Assembly: GCF_000217955.3 (NCBI RefSeq)
Contig: NZ_AFOY02000019.1
Coordinates: forward strand, 310,001 to 374,000
Source: Pseudomonas fluorescens HK44
GTDB lineage: Bacteria > Pseudomonadota > Gammaproteobacteria > Pseudomonadales > Pseudomonadaceae
Direction of reading: 5' to 3'
DNA: 64,000 bases
Below, piece after piece: positions 1 through 7,776 of the stretch. How positions within the stretch are numbered: position 1 is the first letter of the stretch; every line of letters begins with the position of its first letter. Both the position numbers and the translations under genes were made by a program. Under the pieces are notes generated by a model. The model was not told the origin of the DNA, made no database searches, and worked only from the letters and a program-made list of their open reading frames with translations.

Positions 1-2411
1 TATTGCGCCACTCGCGCCGGCAACAGCTTCAAGGTGCTGCGGGTATTGGCCGTGACCTCTTCCTCGTTGAAATGCGCCTCCTGGTAGACGCCTTCGATAT
101 AGGCTTCGGCCTGGTCATCGTAGTGTGAATCGAACGGCACGCCGCTTTGGCCGACCGGGTTGATGGTCAGGCCGTGCGCCGGGTCGGCGAAGTCAATGAT
201 CCGGCGAGTCGATGGGCCGTAAGTCACAGGCCATGGCGCCGGGCCGATTTTTGCCGAGAGGTTGTTCGGCACTTCGTGGCTGCCGGGGGCCTCGAACGGG
301 CCGACGTTGAAGATTCGATCCAGCGGCTTTTGCATGCCCAGCGGATGGCCATGGGTCAGCGGGTGGGCATCGCCCCATAGCCATTGCGCCGGGTCAGGGC
401 CGAGGGTGGTTTTCAGGTGGGCGATACTGGCCTGCCACGCAGCTTTGACGACGTCGGCGCGGGTTTCCTTGCCAAGCGTGTTGCGGTTGTCCCACCACGG
501 CGAATCCGCGGAGGCGGCCAGCCGGGGCAATGCGGCATCGATCACGCGGGTCGAGAGCAGGGTCTCGAAAAAGCTGTCGCCGAGTTCGTCGTGCAGTGCG
601 CCATCGGCGAGGTTGAACAGGAACTGGTTGAACAGTGTGGCGCTGGTGGAGTTCACCGGGTAATCGCCTTTCCACTTGGCCAGTTGCTCCACCAGTTTGA
701 GCTCTTGCGGGTCGCTGACCACTTCACGCAGTACCGGCAACAGCGGCGCCAGCAAGCGAGGACCGTAGTCAGTGGTGGTGCCCAGTTGCAGTTTTTGGCT
801 GGCGTCGACGTTCCACTTCACGCTCTTGTCGCTGAGCTGGCGGTTGAGCTGCTGGCCGCGATCCGGCAGGTTGTAGTAGCCGGGGATCTCCATGCCTGTC
901 GGCGAAACCGGCTGGAAATTGGCCGAGACGATGTAGCCGCGCGCCGGGTTTTCTTCCTGCGGGTTGGCGCTGAACGGGTAGAAACCTTCCTTGTCCGCCT
1001 GATTGGTGCTGCCGTCGAGTATGAACCACGGTTTGACTCCGGCCGGACGTTTGGGCAGTTGTGCCGCTGCCCACCAGCCGATATCACCCTTGGCATTGGC
1101 CCAGACGATGTTCAGCCCCGGCGCATGAACCTTGGCTGCCGCCGCGCGGGCCTTGGCCAGGGTGTCGGCACGATTGAGCTGATAGAAGCCTTCGAGGATC
1201 GGGTTCTGGGTTTCCAGGAACGCCCACCACATGGCGATTGGCGTCTTGCCGGCGCTGGCACCGAGCACATCGTTGATGATCGGGCCATGGGGCGATTGAC
1301 GCAGCATCAACGTGACCGCCGCCTGGCCCTTCACGGCAATCTGCTGCTCGGTGTTGACCATGTCGACCCACTTGCCGTGATACCAGACCTGGTTGGCATT
1401 GTCCGGGTTGATCTTCTCGGCAATCAGGTCGAGGTCGTCGTTCTGGAACATGGTCAGGCTCCAGCCGAAGTCCAGGTTGTGGCCGAGGAAGGCAAAAGGC
1501 ACGAGGGCCTGATGGTGCCCGTAGAGCTCGAAACCCGGCGCCGAGAGTTGCGCTTCGTACCACACCGATGGCGTCGAAAAACGAATGTGCGGATCACCGG
1601 CCAGCAGCGGTTTACCGCTTTGGGTACGGGGGCCGGAAATCACCCAGGCGTTACTGCCCTCGAACTGTGGCAGGCCGTTATCGGCCAACGCTTGTTTACT
1701 CAGGCGCGCAATGGCGTTGAGATCTTTCCAGTCAGCGGCGGAGAGCACTGGGGCTTTGCTGGACTGACGTTTGGCCAGCACGCCTTTGGGCTGCCAATCG
1801 AGGTCGAAGATGTTCAGGTAATCGCTGCCCAGTTGATCGCGCACATAGGTCAGCAACGGTTCGGTGCGAAACGCTGCGGCAAAGCTGTAGGCCATGTAGC
1901 CGGCGACACTGACGCTGTCTTCAGCGGTAAACGCGCGCTTGTGGATGCCCAGTACGTCAAACTCCATGGGCGCAGCGTGGGTGTCCTGATACTGGTTGAT
2001 CCCGTCCAGATAGGCTTGCAGCGCCTTCCACGCCGCAGACTGGCGGTCGAGTGCGGCCACGTAGCTTTCGGCGCGTTCGCGGATACGCAGGCTGCGGAAC
2101 AGTTTGTCGGTGTCGATCAGTTTGGGCCCGAGGATTTCGGCCAGCTCGCCACGGGCCAGGCGGCGCATGGCTTCCATTTGGAACAGCCGGTCCTGGGCGT
2201 GCACATAACCCAAGGCACGATAGAGGTCGGTTTCGTTCTCGGCGCGAATATGCGGCACACCGCGTTCGTCGTAGCGCACCGTCACCGAGCCTTGCAGGCG
2301 TTGCAGCTCGACCTGGCCCTGACGCATCGGCTGCTTGCTGTACACGTACCAGCCAGCACCTGCCGCGAGGACGACGAGTAGCAGGGCCAGTAGGGTCAGG
2401 ACGCGTTTCAT
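1..2411 (-). CDS. Penicillin acylase family protein, probable acyl-homoserine lactone acylase (HacB-like), 3' end cut by window edge
   Basis: Reads leftwards from ATG at 2411 and stays open to base 1, giving about 803 residues, so only the last few codons are missing (family about 790-815). Residues 5-22 form a hydrophobic signal or anchor. The Ntn-hydrolase signature GSNAWVISG is present, with the predicted nucleophile Ser253 following Gly252, the normal autocleavage point between alpha and beta chains. The family is periplasmic and hydrolyses amide bonds of penicillins or N-acyl-homoserine lactones. By remembered synteny (upstream of serA) it matches P. aeruginosa PA0305/HacB. The AHL substrate is inference; the fold and catalytic Ser are seen. 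Confidence 0.9.
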   Translation of the reverse strand, partial: MKRVLTLLALLLVVLAAGAGWYVYSKQPMRQGQVELQRLQGSVTVRYDERGVPHIRAENETDLYRALGYVHAQDRLFQMEAMRRLARGELAEILGPKLIDTDKLFRSLRIRERAESYVAALDRQSAAWKALQAYLDGINQYQDTHAAPMEFDVLGIHKRAFTAEDSVSVAGYMAYSFAAAFRTEPLLTYVRDQLGSDYLNIFDLDWQPKGVLAKRQSSKAPVLSAADWKDLNAIARLSKQALADNGLPQFEGSNAWVISGPRTQSGKPLLAGDPHIRFSTPSVWYEAQLSAPGFELYGHHQALVPFAFLGHNLDFGWSLTMFQNDDLDLIAEKINPDNANQVWYHGKWVDMVNTEQQIAVKGQAAVTLMLRQSPHGPIINDVLGASAGKTPIAMWWAFLETQNPILEGFYQLNRADTLAKARAAAAKVHAPGLNIVWANAKGDIGWWAAAQLPKRPAGVKPWFILDGSTNQADKEGFYPFSANPQEENPARGYIVSANFQPVSPTGMEIPGYYNLPDRGQQLNRQLSDKSVKWNVDASQKLQLGTTTDYGPRLLAPLLPVLREVVSDPQELKLVEQLAKWKGDYPVNSTSATLFNQFLFNLADGALHDELGDSFFETLLSTRVIDAALPRLAASADSPWWDNRNTLGKETRADVVKAAWQASIAHLKTTLGPDPAQWLWGDAHPLTHGHPLGMQKPLDRIFNVGPFEAPGSHEVPNNLSAKIGPAPWPVTYGPSTRRIIDFADPAHGLTINPVGQSGVPFDSHYDDQAEAYIEGVYQEAHFNEEEVTANTRSTLKLLPARVAQ

Positions 2412-2514
2412 GGTGACTCCTTGTGCTTTCGAAATAGCCGCCGTCTAAGGCTGCAAACATTTAGCACAGACCCTCTGTGCCGAGCATTACCTTCCTTGAA
2501 AAGTCCGAAATGCC

Positions 2515-3099
2515 TTAGTGAGTTTCATCCGTCTTCGCCCATGGACAGTAGCAGCCCACCGCGAGGGTATGCGTGGCGCTCACCGGGCGGTCTTCGCTCA
2601 GCGCTTGCAGGATCGGTTCGATAAAGCTGTTGCTGGAGTTGCAGGTCAGGCCTTCACTGTAGGGCCCGAAATACGCCAGTTTGCCGCTGCGGTCCCATAT
2701 CGCGACCGCCGGGCTGGCGGGGATTTGCTCGGAGCCTGGGAGGGTGTCGAGGGTTTTCAGGCGGCTCAAGGTGCTGGGTAACTGACCGTGACTGCCGGGC
2801 TTTTGAACGGCATAGAACTCAACGCCTTGCGGCACAAAGTGTTCAAGCAGTTCGGCCAGGTGCTGTTGATTGCCGACGTTGCACGGGCAGGCCGGGTCCC
2901 AGAAATGCACGACCCGAATTGCACCGGGGCCTGCCAGATTGGCGGGAAGGTTCAGTGGATCGCCGGAAAATAGCGCCGTGTGTGAGCTGAACGTCCGCAG
3001 GTAGCGTCCCTGAAACCAGTCATAGGCGGCCCACAGCACGCCGGCACACACAAGGGCGAGCAGACTGGCAAGCAGTGTCGTGCGGTAGTGCGGGCGCAT
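2515..3099 (-). CDS. Thioredoxin-fold protein of the DUF6436 type, membrane anchored
   Basis: A 194-residue protein with an N-terminal membrane segment (about residues 7-26), then a thioredoxin-like domain. The usual redox motif is replaced by D-P-A-C71-P-C73-N after a strand 'RVVHFW', so the two cysteines are spaced by one residue rather than two. A second cysteine pair (GCYCPW) lies at the C-terminus. This layout fits DUF6436, a thiol-disulfide-type periplasmic family of unknown substrate. It is transcribed like the acylase gene and ends about 100 bp before that gene's start, so co-transcription is possible. Function beyond redox fold is not known. Confidence 0.8.
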   Translation of the reverse strand: MRPHYRTTLLASLLALVCAGVLWAAYDWFQGRYLRTFSSHTALFSGDPLNLPANLAGPGAIRVVHFWDPACPCNVGNQQHLAELLEHFVPQGVEFYAVQKPGSHGQLPSTLSRLKTLDTLPGSEQIPASPAVAIWDRSGKLAYFGPYSEGLTCNSSNSFIEPILQALSEDRPVSATHTLAVGCYCPWAKTDETH

Positions 3100-3208
3100 G
3101 CGGAACCATCCTCGAAGGTCGCGTAGCTTGCCATGCTTGCCGCGACAGATGAATATCGCAGGCGCATAAAGTCTGTTTTGCGCTCAGCGCGTTGCCTGGA
3201 CACCCGTG

Positions 3209-4162
3209 ATGCCTGCCACCTTCAACCCCGATCATCTGCGTGCCAGCCTGCGGCCCTTGGCCGAGGCGCAGCCGTTGTCGGAGGAAGCGCAGGCTTATCA
3301 GCATTTTTACGGGCTGGATTTCCCGCAGCGCAGTGTGCCGGTCAAACGCGGACTCGGCAGTTTCAAGGTTGGCGGCTATCAGTTGGTCAGCCAGGTCTGG
3401 TGGCCGCAGCGGGCGGTGGCGACGATGTTCCTGTTCCACGGTTTCTACGATCATATGGGTCTTTATCGGCATGTGATCGATTGGGCGCTGGATCAGGGGT
3501 TCGTGGTGATTGCCTGTGATTTGCCGGGGCATGGGTTGTCGAGCGGCGAGCGCGCGAGCATCGAGGATTTCGCCGAGTATCAAGCGGCGCTGCAAGGGTT
3601 GTTCGCTGAGGCGCGGTCGCTGGACCTGCCGCAACCGTGGCACCTATGCGGGCAGAGTACGGGCGGCGCGATTGTCATCGACCATGTGCTGAATGCTGGT
3701 GCGGACAGCCCCGCGCAAGGGCAGGTGGTGCTGCTTGCGCCGCTGGTCAGGCCGCGCTCCTGGAGCTGGTCGCACTTCAGCTATTACCTGATGAAGCCTT
3801 TCGTCAAAGGCATCGCCCGGCGTTTCAGCGAGAACTCCAACGACCCGGCGTTCTTGTCGTTCCTGCAAGCCGATCCGCTACAACCGCTGCGTTTGCCGAC
3901 CGTGTGGGTCGGGGCGCTGGCGCGGTGGATCAAGCGTATTGAAGCGGCTCCGCGCAGCAGTCGTCGGCCACTGATTGTCCAGGGGCAGGCGGACATGACG
4001 GTGGATTGGGAATACAACCTTGAAGTGCTGGGGGGCAAGTTCGATCGGCCGCAGGTGTTGAAACTGCCCGAGGCTCGCCATCATCTGGCAAATGAAACCC
4101 CGGCGTTGCGCCAGGAGTATTTCGGGTTTTTGACCAAGCGGATCAAAGGCCGGAATCTCTAG
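3209..4162 (+). CDS. Alpha/beta hydrolase (serine aminopeptidase S33 / monoacylglycerol-lipase-like)
   Basis: A 317-residue hydrolase. The oxyanion strand ends in FHGFYDH (HGF 77-79), the nucleophile elbow is GQS150TGG, and later acid (QADMTVDWE) and histidine (ARHHLANE) segments complete a plausible triad. The closest family is Hydrolase_4 (lysophospholipase/monoglyceride lipase). No signal peptide, so cytoplasmic. A GTG lies immediately upstream of the ATG in frame at 3206; I chose the ATG, but the Shine-Dalgarno is weak for either. It is divergent from the DUF6436 gene and convergent with the DUF2059 gene. Substrate is unknown. Confidence 0.85.
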   Translation: MPATFNPDHLRASLRPLAEAQPLSEEAQAYQHFYGLDFPQRSVPVKRGLGSFKVGGYQLVSQVWWPQRAVATMFLFHGFYDHMGLYRHVIDWALDQGFVVIACDLPGHGLSSGERASIEDFAEYQAALQGLFAEARSLDLPQPWHLCGQSTGGAIVIDHVLNAGADSPAQGQVVLLAPLVRPRSWSWSHFSYYLMKPFVKGIARRFSENSNDPAFLSFLQADPLQPLRLPTVWVGALARWIKRIEAAPRSSRRPLIVQGQADMTVDWEYNLEVLGGKFDRPQVLKLPEARHHLANETPALRQEYFGFLTKRIKGRNL

Positions 4163-4201
4163 GGGCTGTTCCGACGATGGCGATCTTCCAGGCGCTGAAG
4201 C

Positions 4202-4954
4202 TTACTGGCTGAGGCTCGACGTGCTTTGTCCCACCGCCAACCCCGCCCGAATCGCTGCCAATGCCGCCCGGTAATACGCCTTGCCTTCAGAGGACTCGGC
4301 AAAGGTGGCGAACTCTTCCAGTTCGTCATCCGATAAGTCGCGATAGACATACAGCAACGTGTTGTTCAGGTCGGAGCCGATCTGATCCATCAAGCGCTGA
4401 CGCTGGCCGTCCAGCATGCCTTGGGCCTGACCGCCGCCGAGCAGGCCGGGGATCATCTGGCTCAGGCTGTCGGCCGCTACGCCGGCAATCGCCAGGCTGA
4501 CTTCGGCACCGGCTTCGCGCGCCGGCAGTGCCTGGGCCAAATGGCCAATGATCAACTGACGGGTGTCGCTGGCTTCGATTTTCGGCAGGCCTTTGGCGTT
4601 TTTCGCCAACTGGTCGCGGCGGGTCGCCAGCAGCTCGGCAGCGATGATCTTGCGCCCCAGTGGCGACTGGAAAAACGCCAGTGCAGGTTTCGGGTCTGCA
4701 AGGTTCTTGCGCAGTTGCGCTTCGGCCCGCCGGTCCATGGCCTGCGGGGCAAAGCGCTGATTGCTGTTACTGACCAAAGCCTGAAACACCGCGGGTGGCA
4801 GGCTGCTTTGGTAGCGTTGCTGGGCGGCAGTGAGGGCATCGTTAAAATGCGCGCGTTGGTCTGGCCAACCGGCGACCTTGTACAACTGGTCGTGGCCGTC
4901 TGCCCAGGCGGGCAAAGTGCAGAGTATCAACAGTGAAAAAAGCAAACGGCGCAT
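4202..4954 (-). CDS. DUF2059 domain-containing secreted protein
   Basis: A 250-residue protein with a clear signal peptide (MRRLLFSLLILCTLPAWA) and a C-terminal DUF2059 segment (YRDLSDDELEEFATF...YYRAALAAI). The frame stays open upstream to 5116, but the start at 4954 has an AGGAG ribosome site 5 bases before it and directly precedes the signal peptide, which settles it. DUF2059 proteins are small helical exported proteins of unknown role. Monocistronic, convergent with the hydrolase gene and divergent from the 2OG oxygenase gene. Confidence 0.85.
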   Translation of the reverse strand: MRRLLFSLLILCTLPAWADGHDQLYKVAGWPDQRAHFNDALTAAQQRYQSSLPPAVFQALVSNSNQRFAPQAMDRRAEAQLRKNLADPKPALAFFQSPLGRKIIAAELLATRRDQLAKNAKGLPKIEASDTRQLIIGHLAQALPAREAGAEVSLAIAGVAADSLSQMIPGLLGGGQAQGMLDGQRQRLMDQIGSDLNNTLLYVYRDLSDDELEEFATFAESSEGKAYYRAALAAIRAGLAVGQSTSSLSQ

Positions 4955-5086
4955 AAGGACTCCTGTCAGCAGGCGACTATTCTCCGGGGCCGGACACAGG
5001 TTGTCGAGAATTCGTATCAGGTTCGTCAGCTTATCCGACGATCCTCCGCTACACGGCTCTGTCGGATTTTCTGGCGCAGGAATACT

Positions 5087-5719
5087 ATGCGCGCCATGCA
5101 AATACCCTCTGATCACCCGCTGCTGTTACGTATCGTCGACGACCTGGCTACCCATGGCTGGTCGCAGCAGAATATTTTCCTGCCCCAGGCTCTGACCCGG
5201 GAACTGGCGGCTGAGTGCCGTAAACGTGCAGCCGAAGGTGAGCTGGCGCCAGCGGCAGTGGGGCGCGGGCCTTTCTCGGAGATTCGCGAAGGCATTCGTG
5301 GCGACCATATTCAGTGGCTTGAGCCTGGGCAAGACGAGGCCTGTGACAGCTATCTGGGGCTGATGGACAGCCTGCGCGAGGCGATGAACCGTGGGTTGTT
5401 TCTCGGTCTTGAGGATTTCGAGAGCCATTTCGCGCTGTACCCGTCGGGTGCGTTCTACCGCAAGCACGTCGACCGCTTTCGCGACGACGACCGACGCATG
5501 GTGTCGGCGGTCATCTACCTCAATGACGGCTGGCTGCCGGAGCATGGCGGCCAGTTGCGGATGTACCTGGAGGAGGGCAGAGAGCACGATGTGGTGCCCA
5601 CTGGCGGTTGTCTGGTGGTGTTCCTGTCGGGCGAAGTGCCTCATGAAGTCCTGCCCGCGACCCGCGAGCGCCTGTCATTGACGGGCTGGTTTCGCCGGCG
5701 CGGCAACGAGCCATTCTGA
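5087..5719 (+). CDS. 2-oxoglutarate/Fe(II)-dependent oxygenase (PKHD-like)
   Basis: A 210-residue enzyme with the double-stranded beta-helix iron site H127-x-D129 (RKHVDRF) and distal H186 (VPHEVLP), followed by Arg193 or Arg195 in the usual 2-oxoglutarate-binding position. Such enzymes hydroxylate protein or small-molecule substrates; the short form with 'YPSGAFYRKHVDRF' resembles prolyl-hydroxylase-type members. The start at 5087 is preceded by CAGGA; a second in-frame ATG lies 9 bases later. Two bases separate it from the DUF523 gene, so the two are probably one operon. Substrate unknown. Confidence 0.88.
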   Translation: MRAMQIPSDHPLLLRIVDDLATHGWSQQNIFLPQALTRELAAECRKRAAEGELAPAAVGRGPFSEIREGIRGDHIQWLEPGQDEACDSYLGLMDSLREAMNRGLFLGLEDFESHFALYPSGAFYRKHVDRFRDDDRRMVSAVIYLNDGWLPEHGGQLRMYLEEGREHDVVPTGGCLVVFLSGEVPHEVLPATRERLSLTGWFRRRGNEPF

Positions 5720-5721
5720 TC

Positions 5722-6207
5722 ATGCGGAAAATTCTGGTGAGTCGTTGTCTGCTGGGCCACCGCGTGCGTTACGACGGCGGGGCCAGCGGGCCGTTCAATC
5801 AGCTGGAACAGTGGATCGCCGAAGGTCGGGTGATCCCTTTGTGCCCGGAAGTCGCCGGCGGTTTGCCAACGCCACGGGCCGCGGCCGAGATCCCGGGTGG
5901 GCAAGGCGTTCAGGTGCTCGATGGTACTGCGCGGGTGGTGACGACCGAGGGCGAGGACGTCAGCGCCGAGTTTCTCTCGGGCGCCCATCAGGCGCTGGAA
6001 TTGGTCCGAAAACACGCAATCCGCATCGCCGTGCTCAAGGCCAACAGCCCATCCTGCGGCAATCGGCTGACCTATGACGGGACCTTCAGCGGGGTCAAAG
6101 TCAGCGGCGAGGGCGTCACCGCAGCCTTGCTGATCCGCAATGGGGTGCAAGTGTTCAGCGAGCTGGAGTTGGCCGAGGCTGCGCTCGCGTTGGCGGCACT
6201 GGATTAA
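5722..6207 (+). CDS. DUF523 domain-containing protein
   Basis: A 161-residue protein matching DUF523 almost end to end: N-terminal ILVSRCLLGHRVRYDGG with Cys9, a central P-E-V-x-G-G segment (CPEVAGGLPTPR), and the conserved LKANSPSCG motif. The conserved cysteines suggest metal or sulfur chemistry, but the family has no firm biochemical role. Starts 2 bases after the stop of the 2OG oxygenase gene, so probably co-translated. A REPIN follows downstream. Confidence 0.88.
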   Translation: MRKILVSRCLLGHRVRYDGGASGPFNQLEQWIAEGRVIPLCPEVAGGLPTPRAAAEIPGGQGVQVLDGTARVVTTEGEDVSAEFLSGAHQALELVRKHAIRIAVLKANSPSCGNRLTYDGTFSGVKVSGEGVTAALLIRNGVQVFSELELAEAALALAALD

Positions 6208-6223
6208 CGCCAGACACAAAACC

Positions 6224-6355
6224 TGTGGCGAGGGAGCTTGCTCCCGCTGGGGTGCGAAGCACCCCTAAATCCCGAAACTGAGTACTTCCCGATAAACCAC
6301 GCTGACTGATTTACGACTGCTTCGCAGCCGAGCGTGAGCAAGCTCCCTCGCCACA
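6224..6355. repeat. REPIN, family A (inverted REP doublet)
   Basis: A 132-bp element bounded by TGTGGCGAGGGAGCTTGCTC and, in inverted orientation, GAGCAAGCTCCCTCGCCACA. Each end can itself fold (GGGAGC..GCTCCC), and the middle holds a second inverted block (GGTGCGAAGCACC; CTGCTTCGCAG). The right arm has one base different from the other copies. It lies between convergently oriented genes. Three near-identical copies lie at 13062, 15288 and 19039. Confidence 0.9.
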
Positions 6356-6371
6356 ATGACCTGTGTCGCCG

Positions 6372-7145
6372 TTACGGTTTTGGCGGTTGGCTCGCGTCCA
6401 TGCCGAACCATTTCTGTGACAGCGTCATCAATCGGCCGTCCGTCTTGATCCGTTGCAGGGCCCGGTCGAGGCTGGCCTGAAATGCCGGGTTGCCCTTCTG
6501 AAACGGAATCGCCAGGCTCAGGGTCGGGCCAGCCTCGGCACCTTCTTTTACCGGTAGACGACTGTCGCGGATGGCGTAGGGGACCGGTAAGCGATCGCTG
6601 ATGGCTGCGTCGATCTGTTTGTCCGCCACATCCTTTGGCGGCTGCTGCGCGTCGGGATAGCTGCGCAGGTCAATGCCTTCAACACCGCGCGCCTGTTCGA
6701 CGAACGGGCTGCCTTGCGCCACACCCAGGGCCTGGCCCTTGAGCGCCAGCAAAGTGCCGAGCGGGCGTTGTTCTTCCTGGCGCACGATCAATTGTGCGCT
6801 TGAATAACTGTAAGGTTCGCTGAAGTCGAAACGATCCTTGAGCTCCGAAGTCAGTGCTATGTGGTTGATGGCGACGTCGTACTTGCCGCTTTCGACCCCC
6901 GGCAACAGATCGGTCGAGTCGGTGACAACGAAGTCGGCGCGCACATCCAGCTCGTCGGCCAGCAGTTGGCCCAGTTCGACTTCGAAGCCGCTGAGCTTGC
7001 CGTCTTCCTTGAAATTGAAGGGTGGAGTGTTGGCTTCAAGCGCAATGCGCAACTCGCCACGGTCGTTTACATCGTCGATCAGTTCAGCGTGAGCAAAAGG
7101 GCTCGCAAGGGGCAGCAACAGTATCAGGCCAGGCAGAAAGCGCAT
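6372..7145 (-). CDS. Transporter substrate-binding domain protein (amino-acid-type periplasmic binding protein)
   Basis: About 257 residues with a signal peptide (MRFLPGLILLLPLASPFAHA) and an SBP family 3 fold: GELRIALEANTPPFNFKEDGKLSGFEVELGQ-type opening, a middle 'YDVAINHIALTSELKDRFDFSEPYS', and a C-terminal 'DRALQRIKTDGRLMTLSQKWFG'. The ATG at 7145 has GGAG 5 bases upstream and is preferred over an in-frame GTG at 7151. No permease or ATPase gene is next to it, so it is an orphan binding protein. Ligand probably a polar amino acid, not determined. Confidence 0.88.
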   Translation of the reverse strand: MRFLPGLILLLPLASPFAHAELIDDVNDRGELRIALEANTPPFNFKEDGKLSGFEVELGQLLADELDVRADFVVTDSTDLLPGVESGKYDVAINHIALTSELKDRFDFSEPYSYSSAQLIVRQEEQRPLGTLLALKGQALGVAQGSPFVEQARGVEGIDLRSYPDAQQPPKDVADKQIDAAISDRLPVPYAIRDSRLPVKEGAEAGPTLSLAIPFQKGNPAFQASLDRALQRIKTDGRLMTLSQKWFGMDASQPPKP

Positions 7146-7215
7146 GGTCACTCCTTGAATTCATTATGTGCGACGCGCTGTTTCGGTGCGCTTTGCTATG
7201 GTGTTGAGGTGCTTC

Positions 7216-7240
7216 GACAACGAATTGCCACGAAGTTGTC
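7216..7240. promoter_or_regulatory. Inverted repeat between divergent genes, candidate operator
   Basis: GACAAC and GTTGTC are separated by 13 bases in the divergent region between the binding-protein gene and the DUF4399 gene, 38 bases before the latter. No known regulator is matched; this is pattern evidence only. Confidence 0.3.
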
Positions 7241-7277
7241 ACAACCGTAAAGATTAAGTTCAATACTGGAGAAAAGA

Positions 7278-7715
7278 ATGAAAACCTTTATGTCACGTGC
7301 AGTTCTCGCCGGTCTGATGCTCAGCGCTTCGATGCTGGCGAGCGCCGCGGACGTCCCACGCACCAAGGCTCCTGAGGGTGCGAAGGTGTATATCGTCTCT
7401 CCGGCGGACGGTGCAACCGTGGATAAAACCTTCAAGGTCCGATTCGCTGTTGAAAAAATTGCCCTGGCGCCGGCCGGCGATCAGACCCCGCACACCGGTC
7501 ACCACCACCTGCTGATCGACGTCGACAAGTTGCCGGCCGAGAACATGCCGATCCCGGCGGATGCCAAACACCTGCATTTCGGCAAGGCCCAGACCGAAAC
7601 CGATGTGACCCTGACGCCGGGCAAGCACACCTTGCAACTGGAGCTGGGCGACAAGAACCACGTGCCGTTCGATCCGCCGATTGTCTCGAAAAAAATCACC
7701 GTGACTGTAAAGTAA
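7278..7715 (+). CDS. DUF4399 domain-containing periplasmic protein
   Basis: A 145-residue protein with a signal peptide cut near SASA|AD, then a single DUF4399 domain: 'VYIVSPADGATVDKTFKVRF' opening, the histidine-rich TPHTGHHHLLID motif, and 'LTPGKHTLQLELGDKNH'. The HxGHHH cluster could bind metal, but this is inference. The ATG at 7278 follows GGAGAAAAGA. The gene ends at a bidirectional terminator shared with serA. Role unknown. Confidence 0.88.
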   Translation: MKTFMSRAVLAGLMLSASMLASAADVPRTKAPEGAKVYIVSPADGATVDKTFKVRFAVEKIALAPAGDQTPHTGHHHLLIDVDKLPAENMPIPADAKHLHFGKAQTETDVTLTPGKHTLQLELGDKNHVPFDPPIVSKKITVTVK

Positions 7716-7732
7716 GTTTTTTCCAGGCATGA

Positions 7733-7760
7733 AAAAGGGAGACCCGAGGGTCTCCCTTTT
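7733..7760. terminator. Bidirectional rho-independent terminator (DUF4399 / serA)
   Basis: A perfect stem, AAAAGGGAGACCC with GGGTCTCCCTTTT and a 2-base loop, lies between two convergent stop codons. A-runs on one side and T-runs on the other let it act on both strands. Confidence 0.9.
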
Positions 7761-7776
7761 CATTGACACTGGAGCG

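Noticed and set aside
384..2381. Long open frame on the + strand opposite the acylase gene
   Set aside because: It lies fully antisense to the acylase, whose frame shows signal peptide and GSN motif. The antisense frame shows no domain and has the Arg/Gln-rich, low-complexity look of a high-GC shadow.
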